Positions 6,940-14,455 of a stretch of 17,549 bases of DNA are shown here, one piece after another; within the stretch, counting starts at the first letter, position 1, and the number at the start of each line of letters is the position of its first letter. The notes beneath the pieces are model-generated. The model did not search any database. It was not told the origin of the DNA and worked only from the letters and a program-made list of their open reading frames with translations. The translations under genes and the position numbers were made by a program. Source of the DNA: Planctomycetota bacterium. Lineage in GTDB: Bacteria; Planctomycetota; PUPC01; JACPCR01. The stretch spans positions 1 through 17,549 of the forward strand of contig JASLXP010000608.1 in the NCBI GenBank assembly GCA_030740295.1, in the 5' to 3' direction.

Positions 6940-8157
6940 TTACTCCAACACGGGCCTCACCTGCTCGAATACCGCTTCTGGTGTAATCGCCTGGAGACAC
7001 TTGTTATCCGCGCATTCTGTTTTGCGATGGTTGTACGCTGAAACGCATGGACTGCATGCAAAGTCGCTGTACATGGGAAAAGAATGTTCGCCGACCGGCC
7101 CGTACAACGATGGGGTCTCCGGACCGAACAGTGTGATGACTCTGATATCGGTCAGCGATGCAAAATGCGCCGGGCCGCTGTCGTTGGTTACCAGTGCGGC
7201 AGAGAGATGGTAGAGCTCGACCAGCTCACGAAGGTTATCCGTCTTGCCTGCAAAATTGATGAAGCGATCCGTGCCGAGCTTCTCGCGAATGATCTCGCCC
7301 TCTTCGTGGTCTGCGGGCACGCCGATGATTGCTATCACGGCATCCGGCAATTCCAGCGTCTGACGGGAAAATGCGATGAAATTCTCCAGCGGCCACTTCC
7401 TGATGGCGAGAAAACTCCCTGCCCCGGCGTTCAGAAGAACCAGTTTGTGATTGTCGTTGATATCAAACTGTTCCCGGAGTTTATCGAGCACTCTTCCCCT
7501 GACCTCATCGCGGGACTCGACCCGCGCGCGGGCAATGCCCTCCCTCGGGATATGACGCTTCACCATCGGCTCATTGGTCGGCACCTCCTCCAGAGCATTT
7601 ATCAGCGCCATGAAATTCTGGGTCATGTGATAGTAAGGGTTGTACATGACCTTGTGCGTCTGGAAGGTGCCTCGATAGAGGCCCTCCATGTGATACTTGT
7701 AGTAACCGACGTTTGCCCGGGCACCGCTCAGGAAGCAAAGAATGCTGGTGAACCTGGAAAAGAGCTCCAGATCGATGACCGCATCGAAACGCTGTCGCCG
7801 CATCCTGAAGACCATGCCCAGCGTATCTGAAAAAAAGTGGACGAGTGATTTGCTCCGGATCGTGTGAAGGTTTTCGTCGGGGATGATCCCGAGCAGTTCG
7901 ATGCTTTCTTTGTTTTCTTCAAAGATCAGAAAGTGGAGCTCGGCATCGAATTGTTCCCTGGCCCGATGCATTGCGCCGTAGGCCAGAACCGTGCTGCCCA
8001 TCTCGGACAACTCGATGAATAGAAGTTTCTTCGGTTTGAAGCTGTCGTCGATACGTCCGAAACCCACGCCCCTCTTAATCGCCGCCAGAAATGAAAAGAG
8101 CAGACAGATCGGTATTCCGATCCAGTAATCTACCCATCTCATAAAGCTCAGTTTCAT
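6940..8157 (-). CDS. Glycosyltransferase family 9 (heptosyltransferase-like)
   Basis: This 405-residue GT-B fold enzyme resembles ADP-heptose:LPS heptosyltransferases, which transfer a sugar from a nucleotide donor onto lipopolysaccharide or related glycans at the inner face of the cytoplasmic membrane. Family hallmarks are LLFIELSEMGSTVLAY (45-60), NAGAGS (243-248, phosphate-binding region), FAGKTDNLRELVELYHLS (302-319), TNDSGPAHFAS (324-334) and FGPETPSLYGP (344-354). Near the C-terminus four cysteines occur as CxxC...C....C (368, 371, 382, 387), seen in many GT9 proteins. A hydrophobic stretch at 12-27 after MRWVDYW suggests membrane association. The start has no clear Shine-Dalgarno; Met6 (8142) is an alternative. 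It is a single gene by its spacing (127 bp to the upstream isomerase). The acceptor and donor sugars cannot be read from sequence. Confidence 0.88.
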   Translation of the reverse strand: MKLSFMRWVDYWIGIPICLLFSFLAAIKRGVGFGRIDDSFKPKKLLFIELSEMGSTVLAYGAMHRAREQFDAELHFLIFEENKESIELLGIIPDENLHTIRSKSLVHFFSDTLGMVFRMRRQRFDAVIDLELFSRFTSILCFLSGARANVGYYKYHMEGLYRGTFQTHKVMYNPYYHMTQNFMALINALEEVPTNEPMVKRHIPREGIARARVESRDEVRGRVLDKLREQFDINDNHKLVLLNAGAGSFLAIRKWPLENFIAFSRQTLELPDAVIAIIGVPADHEEGEIIREKLGTDRFINFAGKTDNLRELVELYHLSAALVTNDSGPAHFASLTDIRVITLFGPETPSLYGPVGEHSFPMYSDFACSPCVSAYNHRKTECADNKCLQAITPEAVFEQVRPVLE

Positions 8158-8284
8158 CGGCGTGAAGGGCGAATCTGTGGGCCGCTCTTTGGGATTGTAG
8201 GAGCATGCCTGTTTCAGGAAAAGCAGAGGTGGTGGTGATATCCGCCGCTCTGAAGAATCGAGTCGCGGAGCGCTCGGGGCACGA

Positions 8285-9115
8285 TCAGAACACCTGCCGC
8301 GCGTATTCCACCGACAGTCTGTGTGCTTCGAGGCCGTTCATGGTGTTTGGTGAGTCCTTTTCCACGGCCTGCTCGAGAACAATGTGCGGGTCTGTCACTC
8401 CCTTATCCTCGAGCGCTTTCACGATGTCCGCCCAATTGATATCGCCGTCCCCAAACTCCTCTGTCCAGATTTCATTCCTCGAGTTGCGGACGTGCAATTC
8501 CGAAACTCGATCTCCGTAAAGGTGGATGATATCGAACAACGCCACGTTGGAGTTGCCAGCACCGCGATAGATCCAATGGGCATCAAGGCAGAGCGTCAGA
8601 TGCTCCGGCGAGTTGGAAAGCAGCATGTGATGAAACTCTCGCGCAGAGTGGCTCATCTCTGGCGCATGGATGTGATATGAGAGCGTGATCCCCCGATCAG
8701 CGAGTTGGGCCCCCAGCTTGCCAAGGGACTGAGCCTGGTGGCGGAGTTGCTCATCATTCTTCGCATTCCCGTCCCCCCATTTCAGGGGGCTGGGGTTAGT
8801 TACAATTATGTGAGTGCCGCAGACTTCCTTCGCCTTCTCGGCGATGGCGATGATGCCGGCGATGCTCTCGGCCGATCGGTCCGGATCGTGGACGATGCTG
8901 TTGACGTAGAGCGAACGCATCTCCAGCCCGTGCCTGTCGAGAAGTGGAGCAAGACTGTCGAAATCATCTGGCGAATTCGCAATGGGCTCGTAGCCCTGAA
9001 TGCCGGCCTCGACACATTCGCTGAGTACGCGTTCGAGGTTTTCAGAGTAATCGAGGCCCTGCCGTTGAAAGAAGGTGATCCAGGGATACTGATTGCAGGC
9101 AAGATGTGTGGACAC
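8285..9115 (-). CDS. Sugar phosphate isomerase/epimerase (xylose isomerase-like TIM barrel)
   Basis: The product is 276 residues, a typical single-domain AP_endonuc_2/xylose-isomerase-like TIM barrel (the IolE, IolI and hydroxypyruvate isomerase group). Divalent-metal ligands of this fold are plausible at Asp178 (CLDAHW), His208 (ELHVRNSR) and Glu248 (VLEQA), with His148/His150 (YHIH) at the active site. GDGDINW (222-228) is the usual loop before the seventh strand. Such enzymes isomerise, epimerise or dehydrate sugars or cyclitols in the cytoplasm. The start is GTG (9113-9115). No ATG lies upstream in frame before TAG 9152-9154, and no Shine-Dalgarno is obvious, so the start is only moderately secure. 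It stands alone by spacing (218 bp to the next gene). The exact reaction is unknown. Confidence 0.85.
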   Translation of the reverse strand: MSTHLACNQYPWITFFQRQGLDYSENLERVLSECVEAGIQGYEPIANSPDDFDSLAPLLDRHGLEMRSLYVNSIVHDPDRSAESIAGIIAIAEKAKEVCGTHIIVTNPSPLKWGDGNAKNDEQLRHQAQSLGKLGAQLADRGITLSYHIHAPEMSHSAREFHHMLLSNSPEHLTLCLDAHWIYRGAGNSNVALFDIIHLYGDRVSELHVRNSRNEIWTEEFGDGDINWADIVKALEDKGVTDPHIVLEQAVEKDSPNTMNGLEAHRLSVEYARQVF

Positions 9116-9292
9116 GATGGTGTTGTTTTCAGGGGATTCGCACTCTACCGCCTAAAGCGGGACACAAGCCTGAGTAGATTATGTGACTGCCTACGAGCTT
9201 GGTAAGTGCGGGAGGATGGAACCGAAACTGTCTATACTGCAATATAACTGACCACAATTTTCGCGCAGATGATTCAGCAGATTAATCCCTTC

Positions 9293-9315
9293 GCTCTGGG
9301 ACAGGGTACCAGAGC
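9293..9315. other. Stem-loop downstream of the small membrane protein gene
   Basis: GCTCTGG (9293-9299) and CCAGAGC (9309-9315) are perfect 7-bp arms with a 9-base loop, 18 bp beyond the stop of the gene at 9334 on the minus strand. A competing pairing uses CGCTCTG (9292-9298) with CAGAGCG (9315-9321). No T-run follows on either strand, so a classical intrinsic terminator is unlikely; it may stabilise the mRNA end. The rest of the 218-bp gap (9116-9333) holds CCGC-ctaaa-GCGG (9148-9160) and nothing else convincing. Confidence 0.3.
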
Positions 9316-9333
9316 AGAGCGGCTATCGACTGC

Positions 9334-9765
9334 TTAGCCTTCAGAGGTCTTGCCCTTCAGGATTCGGCCACAGAGCGAACAGCCTAACCAGGGGAGTGGC
9401 AGACATAAAGTGGGCATTCCGAAAAGTTCCATTGTCATCCAATTGAACTGTAATACCTCCCGCCACCGAACACCGCTGTAGAAGATAGCTACAAATAGGA
9501 TTGTAGCTTGTACCCAAATTGCCGAAGCCATTAGCGGCTTTAAGGGCAGGGCCGAGAAGGCTCCGAGCCATAAAGCAATCATTGCGCTCACCGCACCCCA
9601 TCGTAAGAACAAATCATCTGCGTTACCTGTCTTTACGCCAAGCATCGTGATCAAGGCGATCACAAGCGAGAGTATAAACATGCAGGCCCCACCGAAAGAG
9701 ACGGAAAGAGGACTGTTGTCACTCAAGATGCTGCGACGATCATCACCCTCTGTTGTTGAATTCAT
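9334..9765 (-). CDS. Small hypothetical membrane protein
   Basis: The product is 143 residues with a polar N-terminus (about 1-20) and four hydrophobic segments (about 25-44, 53-71, 78-96 and 110-132), including ACMFILSLVIALITMLGV and WVQATILFVAIFYSGV. No family motif or catalytic residue is recognisable. The ATG at 9765 has AAGG a few bases upstream. It lies 91 bp downstream of the M20 deacylase in the same direction, so it may be cotranscribed or independent. The overall hydrophobic pattern supports a real integral membrane protein, but with less certainty than its neighbours. Confidence 0.55.
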   Translation of the reverse strand: MNSTTEGDDRRSILSDNSPLSVSFGGACMFILSLVIALITMLGVKTGNADDLFLRWGAVSAMIALWLGAFSALPLKPLMASAIWVQATILFVAIFYSGVRWREVLQFNWMTMELFGMPTLCLPLPWLGCSLCGRILKGKTSEG

Positions 9766-9856
9766 TGGCCTTTTCCAGAGGACTACGGCGCTGACAACTT
9801 TTCACTCAGGTCCGTCCCAATTCAAGCGGAAGAGGAGCAGTCTGAGGCGGAATCTA

Positions 9857-11026
9857 TCATCCGCCGAACAGCGGCTTCTGCATCAGACTCTTATAGACTT
9901 CCACTCCCTGTTCCAACTGGTCGAGGTCAATCCATTCATCACAGGTGTGCGCCTGTGCGATATCGCCCGGCCCAAGGACCAGAGTAGGAATCCCTTCAAC
10001 TGAAAACGCGCTGCCGTCGGTGCCGAAGGGGACACCCTCCGGTAAGGCGGGGAGCTTCATGCTCTCGAGCGTCCTGCACACAAAGGCAGCAAGCTGTTCC
10101 CCTCCCTTCGGATCGAGAGGAGGGTCGATCATGGTTGGGGTTGCCTGTTTCACCTGGATTCCCGCATCCTGCTGACGGAGCTCGTTCAGAGCGTTCTCAA
10201 CCGCAGGGAGCACCTCGTGCAGATCTTCGCCGGGGACGACTCTTCGGTCGATGCTGATTTCGCAGTGTTCGGGAATGATGTTGATGAGCGCGCCTCCACG
10301 GATCACATTAATGCTGCATTGGGCTTCGCCGGTCAGTGAGTGGGATGCGGTGAGCGAAGGGATGTATTTCGATTCCAGCGCATCGATAACCTTCACCATG
10401 TCACTGATGGCAGAGCGGCCCGCGGCAGGATTCGAAGAATGCGCGGCGATCCCGGCCGTTTCGATATTCCAGCGCACGACGCCGTTGTGAGCGACTATAG
10501 GACGAAGAACAGTCGGCTCGCCGATGATGACTCCCGCAGGCGACCAATCCAAGCCCGACAGATGTTCGCTGACAAATGTTTTTGCTCCGGTTTTGCTGAC
10601 TTCCTCATCCACGGTGTAAAGAATGGCAACATTGTTCTGCCGGGCGGATTCCTGCACGTACTGGTGGAGCGCCCAGAACATGGCCGCGCCTGTCCCTTTA
10701 GTATCGCAAGCTCCACGTCCCCACAGTCGACCTTCTTCAATGACGCCGCCAAATGGTTCGACCGTCATTCCATCGACAGTCACCGTGTCCAGGTGACTTT
10801 CAAAAAGAAGCCAGGGAGCATCCGCATCCACATCGCAGGTGATCAGAAGATTAGAATACTCGTCGCTTACCGGAAATCGGCACGTGTCAAAACCTGATTC
10901 AGCCGCGAGGCCTTCCATGTAATCGGAAAGCTCCGCTTCCGCTTCCGGTTTGTTCGATATCTGCGAGTTCACCGAATCGATACGTACCATAGCCTGAAGC
11001 AGTTCGGCGCATGATGTGTGGTTCAT
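9857..11026 (-). CDS. M20 family metallo-deacylase (ArgE/DapE-like)
   Basis: This 389-residue cytoplasmic di-zinc amidohydrolase belongs to the acetylornithine deacetylase/succinyl-diaminopimelate desuccinylase group. All metal and catalytic positions are visible: HLD (His78, Asp80), bridging Asp108 in GRGACDTKG, the catalytic pair Glu141-Glu142 in VDEEVS, Glu170 in IGEPT and His360 in AQAHTCDEW. The lid/dimerisation domain contains AGIAAHSSNPAAGRSAI (191-207) with His196, a family hallmark. Length and layout are normal. In arginine synthesis ArgE frees ornithine from N-acetylornithine, but M20 members also cleave other N-acyl amino acids and dipeptides. There are no arginine or lysine pathway genes nearby, so the substrate stays open. 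It has its own promoter candidate about 50-70 bp upstream. Confidence 0.88.
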   Translation of the reverse strand: MNHTSCAELLQAMVRIDSVNSQISNKPEAEAELSDYMEGLAAESGFDTCRFPVSDEYSNLLITCDVDADAPWLLFESHLDTVTVDGMTVEPFGGVIEEGRLWGRGACDTKGTGAAMFWALHQYVQESARQNNVAILYTVDEEVSKTGAKTFVSEHLSGLDWSPAGVIIGEPTVLRPIVAHNGVVRWNIETAGIAAHSSNPAAGRSAISDMVKVIDALESKYIPSLTASHSLTGEAQCSINVIRGGALINIIPEHCEISIDRRVVPGEDLHEVLPAVENALNELRQQDAGIQVKQATPTMIDPPLDPKGGEQLAAFVCRTLESMKLPALPEGVPFGTDGSAFSVEGIPTLVLGPGDIAQAHTCDEWIDLDQLEQGVEVYKSLMQKPLFGG

Positions 11027-11052
11027 TGAGTTTCTCTGCCCTTAAAGCTGTG

Positions 11053-11097
11053 ATCAGAAATCTATATCTGATTTAAAGCGAGTTGGGAAGCTGTCAA
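11053..11097 (-). promoter_or_regulatory. Candidate sigma-70 promoter with operator-like inverted repeat, M20 gene
   Basis: On the minus strand TTGACA (perfect -35, positions 11092-11097) is followed after 15 bp by TTAAAT (11071-11076, 4 of 6 to TATAAT). Just downstream is the inverted repeat ATCAGA-aatctata-TCTGAT (11053-11072), overlapping the end of the -10 and the expected transcription start, where a repressor could bind. The spacer is short, so the -10 is less certain than the -35. The M20 ATG is at 11026. Confidence 0.4.
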
Positions 11098-11125
11098 ACC
11101 TTGAATAGCCGTGCCAGCAAGACTG

Positions 11126-11989
11126 CTAAGTCATTGCAAATTTTTTCGACAAGAAATACGGTGGAATCAGAAATCCCAGGCAGACAAGACCGTAAGGCCT
11201 GTGACCTGCACCGAGGACAAGCCCCGCGTCAAAACAGATGATGCAAAGAATGGAAAACCTGATCATCTGCCCTACCGCAGGCGGGGTCGCCTTCTCGTAT
11301 GCGTCCCATGCCCTTGCGAACAGCACAAAAACCAGCCAGAGCAGGGCTGCAAGCCCTTCTACAAAATAGGCATCCTTATAGAGCAGGGCCGAGAAGGTGG
11401 GCACAGAGATGATCAGAACCAGCAGGAACAGCATTCTGCCCCGCTTCACTTCGGAATCCTCCATTCGGCTGAGCAGTGTCACAAAGAGGATGTAAACGCC
11501 GAGAAAAGCTGCCGGCGCCAACCCGTCCTGCCAGTGACCTTCGATCAGAGTGGTGCCCAGATAAAGATTAAAGAACCGGCAAAGCCCCATGGCGGCCGCC
11601 GCGGGCAGAGCCGCCTTTTTCGAAATCTTCGTATAAACGACGATGCAAAGCAGGCAGAGCCCGCAAACGATCATCGAACGGAAACCCACGATCTGTGCGG
11701 CCAGCAGGGCAAGAACGAAACAGACCAGAATAAGAAAGATGGCATTCTCGACCGGAATCGTGCCCTTGGGCAGCACACGCTCAGGGCGATGCTGGCGATC
11801 GTATTCGAGGTCGAAAACATCGTTCAGCGCGATACCGCCCGCATAAAGACAGGCAGAAACAAACAGCAGCATCAACAGCCCGCCCCAGCGAACATCGCCC
11901 TCCAACGGCAGTAAGAAGAAATACCCCGCCCACACATCAGCGATGGAGGTAAAAATATTGGGCAGACGGATCAGCCGCAGGTAATTCAT
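11126..11989 (-). CDS. UbiA-family prenyltransferase, EboC-like
   Basis: This 287-residue integral membrane protein has about eight to nine hydrophobic helices. The first Asp-rich motif of the UbiA superfamily is present as NDVFDLEYD (56-64), which binds the prenyl diphosphate via Mg2+, followed by HRPERVLPKG. The surrounding text YLRLIRLPNIFTSIADVWAGY, LYAGGIALNDVFD and MGLCRFFNLYLG resembles the UbiA-like protein EboC of the cyanobacterial/bacterial ebo cluster more than UbiA or MenA. The second Asp-rich motif is weak (SRMEDSE, 174-180). UbiA enzymes prenylate aromatic or other acceptors in the membrane; the EboC acceptor is not settled. The ATG overlaps the stop of the upstream amidohydrolase (ATGA, 11986-11989), so the two are translationally coupled. 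The superfamily is secure; the EboC assignment is from memory of motifs. Confidence 0.85.
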   Translation of the reverse strand: MNYLRLIRLPNIFTSIADVWAGYFFLLPLEGDVRWGGLLMLLFVSACLYAGGIALNDVFDLEYDRQHRPERVLPKGTIPVENAIFLILVCFVLALLAAQIVGFRSMIVCGLCLLCIVVYTKISKKAALPAAAAMGLCRFFNLYLGTTLIEGHWQDGLAPAAFLGVYILFVTLLSRMEDSEVKRGRMLFLLVLIISVPTFSALLYKDAYFVEGLAALLWLVFVLFARAWDAYEKATPPAVGQMIRFSILCIICFDAGLVLGAGHRPYGLVCLGFLIPPYFLSKKFAMT

Positions 11990-12846
11990 GCGGGCAAACG
12001 ATAAAAGTCGATGGCGTTGTCGTGATAGATCTTCTGCAGCTCGTCCTTCGAGCAGCCTTCAAGAATCCAATCGAGCGTTTCGACCCAGCGGGGATAAGTG
12101 GTGGCCTGGGTGGCTACAGGCCAGTCACCACCATAGATGCAGCGGTCAGCGCCGAAGCTCTCGACCACGTGTTCAATATAGGGCCGGATGTCTTCTTTGA
12201 CCCAGTTGTCGTGGTCAGCTTCGGTGGTCGCGCCGGAGACCTTGCACACGGTATTATCGAGCGCGGCAAGCTCACGGATACCATCCCGCCACGGGTCGAG
12301 CGACTTTTCCTTGATGCCCGGCTTGCCGATGTGGTCGAGGATGAATTTCACGTTGGGGCACTGCCTGACCATCTCTGCCGAATTCTGCAGTTGCGGGTGA
12401 TGGATGCAGATATCGAAGTTGAGGTCGTACTCGGCAAGCATCCGGACACCTTTCAGGAAATCCGGCTGCAGGCAGAAATCGATGTCCTCCGACTGAATGA
12501 GCCGGCGCACTCCCTTCACGAGATCATTAGCAGCTAGTTCCTCCAGGAACGGCCGTATCCCTTCACCTTTTTCAATCGATGCCCCGGACACGATGCCCTG
12601 GATGCGCGGGTCTCCCTGCGCGAGGGACGTGACCCATTCTACTTCCTTGCCATCGTGCTCCGGTATGGGATCGCACTGGAGAAATACCATGCGCTCGACT
12701 TCGACCGGGCCGCAGTGTTCGTTGTAGTCGTCAAGCAGAAACGGCTTATTGAGAGATGGCACTTCCTCCAGCCATTCGTATCTGATCTCATCAGATTCCG
12801 GATTCCAGACGTGAAGGTGAGTGTCGACGATGGGGAAGTTTGGCAT
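11986..12846 (-). CDS. Amidohydrolase family protein (lactonase-type, Amidohydro_2)
   Basis: This 286-residue metal-dependent TIM-barrel hydrolase resembles L-fuconolactonase, L-rhamnono-lactonase and 2-pyrone-4,6-dicarboxylate lactonase. Visible family blocks are VDTHLHVW (7-14; the HxH metal motif), KGVRRL (111-116), ICIHHPQL (147-154), FILDHIGKP (168-176) and YGGDWPV (238-244; catalytic Asp241), with the usual C-terminal DNAIDFYRL. These enzymes open sugar or aromatic lactones in the cytoplasm. It overlaps the UbiA gene by 4 bp (ATGA), forming a two-gene unit. The next gene upstream is the sugar importer 220 bp away, which would fit uptake and oxidation of a sugar, but coupling to the prenyltransferase points elsewhere. 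The Shine-Dalgarno is weak (GGAA). The reaction is uncertain. Confidence 0.87.
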   Translation of the reverse strand: MPNFPIVDTHLHVWNPESDEIRYEWLEEVPSLNKPFLLDDYNEHCGPVEVERMVFLQCDPIPEHDGKEVEWVTSLAQGDPRIQGIVSGASIEKGEGIRPFLEELAANDLVKGVRRLIQSEDIDFCLQPDFLKGVRMLAEYDLNFDICIHHPQLQNSAEMVRQCPNVKFILDHIGKPGIKEKSLDPWRDGIRELAALDNTVCKVSGATTEADHDNWVKEDIRPYIEHVVESFGADRCIYGGDWPVATQATTYPRWVETLDWILEGCSKDELQKIYHDNAIDFYRLPA

Positions 12847-12867
12847 GGGTCAGTTCCGAGGGGGGTG

Positions 12868-12899
12868 TGGAATGTTGGAGTGATGGAATGATGGGCTGC
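12868..12899. repeat. Octamer tandem repeat (TGGARTGW), about four units
   Basis: Consecutive 8-bp units tggaatgt (12868), tggagtga (12876), tggaatga (12884) and a decayed tgggctgc (12892) lie 21 bp upstream of the amidohydrolase start. This is a short, imperfect minisatellite outside any gene. It might arise by slippage or serve as a protein-binding or structural element. Confidence 0.5.
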
Positions 12900-12924
12900 G
12901 AACTTAAGGTAGCTGGCTCTGAGC

Positions 12925-12945
12925 TCTTAATCGTTATCTTAATCG
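12925..12945. promoter_or_regulatory. Pair of 9-bp direct repeats upstream of amidohydrolase-ubiA unit
   Basis: TCTTAATCG occurs at 12925-12933 and again at 12937-12945, identical copies with a 3-bp spacer (12-bp period). On the minus strand this reads CGATTAAGA-taa-CGATTAAGA and lies about 80-100 bp upstream of the amidohydrolase ATG. Tandem identical half-sites are typical of regulator binding sites, but no clear promoter boxes anchor it. Confidence 0.35.
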
Positions 12946-13023
12946 GGATTGCCGAGATAGCGCTTCACAGGGGCTGAAAGGCTCAGATCCGATTATGAGA
13001 AAGATCAAGAAAGACAGGTGAAT

Positions 13024-13078
13024 CCTTGTCTCCTTTTCTTTGTCTCCTCCCCTCCCCGTCCCCTTGTCACGTCTCCTC
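13024..13078. repeat. Degenerate octamer repeat (CCTTGTCT type) running into the permease 3' end
   Basis: A C/T-rich tract is built from imperfect units: ccttgtct (13024), ccttttct (13032), ttgtct (13040), cctcccct (13046), ccccgtcc (13054), ccttgtca (13062), then gtctcct. On the minus strand it is purine-rich, with GGAGAC repeated. It covers the permease stop codon (13067-13069) and last few codons, so the repeat has either spread into or arisen from the gene end. Confidence 0.45.
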
Positions 13079-14410
13079 GGCCTCAGCGGCCATCTCCCGT
13101 GCCTGCCGGCTGGCGCGGTGTTTGGCTACCAGAGTCTTGACGATCTCATCGATGGCCACGCCGGCAAGGATGACGATGCCGATAATGGCGAATTCCAGTT
13201 GCGTCGGGATCTTTACCAGGTTGATCGAATTTCGCAGTGCGCGCATCACAGCGGCACCGATTACAACGCCAAGTATCGAACCCTCGCCGCCACGCAGGCT
13301 GCAGCCTCCCAATACTGCGGCGGCAATGGCATACAGTTCATAGAAGTTCCCATGCGTAGCGGGCTGCACTGAATTCAGATCCAGAACAAACAGAATGCCG
13401 CCAAGACCGGAAAGCGCGGCGCAGATCACGTAAGCGACAATGACCATCCGGTCTGTGTTGATGCCGGAGTACTGGGCAGCCTTTTCGTTGCGTCCGAGCG
13501 CGAGCAGGTATCGTCCGTAAATGGTCTTGTTAAGGAATATCCCCGATATGATGGCCAGGCCGATCATGATGAGCATGGGCATGGGGATATTGATCCACCC
13601 CAGAAAATCCAGGGGCACTGCGTCGCCCTCCAGGTCCCCGGCTGTCGAGCTCCAGTTCCCTTTAGAGATGTATTGGATGAATGGGACGGGTACGGAGAAA
13701 GGCTTGCCTTTGGCAAGGTATTTCAAGCCCTCGTGAAACGGGCCAAATCCTACGTTCTTGTCACCGGCGAGGACGCGGGTGATACCGCGGTAAAAAAGAA
13801 GACCGCAGAGAGTCACCACAAATGGCTGCAGTTTGATCTTCGTTATCAGGAGACCATGTATCAGGCCGATGACAATCGATATCAGAATTACCAGCGTGAC
13901 GGCCACGAAGATATTCATGTGCTGTTTTCTCTTCCAGATCGCCCGCGAGCCCGGCTCAATCCAACTGACAGACTCGCGGACAGACACCTGTGCCACTTGA
14001 AGACCATCAAATCTGCCGCGGACGATCGACATCTGCCTTGGCTGGTTCGTGCGAGGATCCTGAAGCAGGAGGGCATCCTGATCCGGGAGGTGCGATATTG
14101 TTTTGTCAACGGTCAACACCCGCCGGGTCTTATCCACCTCCGTGACCGTGTATGCCTCATCAGTCTCTACGAAGGACACCTTTAAGAACATCGCAAGCAG
14201 ACAGCCCGTCAAACCGACCACCGAACCCACGGAAAGGTCTATTCCGCCGGTGATGATGACGAATGCCACGCCGATACTGATAATGCCGTAGAGCGCAGTC
14301 CAGCGGATGACGTTGTAGAGATTCGTTTCGTTGAGGAACAGCGGATTGTAGATGGCCGTGAAAACGCAGATTGCGACCAGCAGGCCGAGAATGCCCTGGA
14401 TTCGTTTCAT
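13067..14410 (-). CDS. Rbs-type sugar ABC transporter permease with inserted domain
   Basis: This inner-membrane subunit of a monosaccharide importer belongs to the RbsC/XylH/BPD_transp_2 family. At 447 residues it is about 125 longer than E. coli RbsC (321). Family blocks: GVAFVIITGGIDLSVGSVVGLTG (47-69), HGLLITKIKLQPFVVTL (185-201), GRYLLALGRNEKAAQYSGIN (299-318), LSGLGGIL (333-340), and AAAVLGGCSLRGGEGSILGVVIGA (363-386). Between the helix ending near 77 and the one starting near 166 lies an extra soluble stretch of about 85 residues, beta-rich and polar (TEVDKTRRVLTVDKTI to RAIWKRKQ). The loop at about 224-272 is also enlarged. The C-terminus is Ala/Glu-rich. Its gene lies 45 bp after the ATPase gene, same operon. 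A GGAG sits 10 bp before the ATG. No substrate-binding-protein gene is in the window. Confidence 0.9.
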   Translation of the reverse strand: MKRIQGILGLLVAICVFTAIYNPLFLNETNLYNVIRWTALYGIISIGVAFVIITGGIDLSVGSVVGLTGCLLAMFLKVSFVETDEAYTVTEVDKTRRVLTVDKTISHLPDQDALLLQDPRTNQPRQMSIVRGRFDGLQVAQVSVRESVSWIEPGSRAIWKRKQHMNIFVAVTLVILISIVIGLIHGLLITKIKLQPFVVTLCGLLFYRGITRVLAGDKNVGFGPFHEGLKYLAKGKPFSVPVPFIQYISKGNWSSTAGDLEGDAVPLDFLGWINIPMPMLIMIGLAIISGIFLNKTIYGRYLLALGRNEKAAQYSGINTDRMVIVAYVICAALSGLGGILFVLDLNSVQPATHGNFYELYAIAAAVLGGCSLRGGEGSILGVVIGAAVMRALRNSINLVKIPTQLEFAIIGIVILAGVAIDEIVKTLVAKHRASRQAREMAAEAEET

Positions 14411-14455
14411 CTGGCTGTCACTCCAATTCTCATCAAGCTGTCACTCCGTTGCTGA

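Noticed and set aside
7084..7830. Long plus-strand open frame opposite the glycosyltransferase
   Set aside because: It lies wholly antisense to a clear GT9 gene and its translation has no family features; it is a by-product of GC-rich codon usage.
11111..11914. 267-codon plus-strand frame opposite UbiA
   Set aside because: Its translation is a polar, low-complexity mirror of hydrophobic codons (rich in Q, K, H, R), as expected antisense to a membrane protein.
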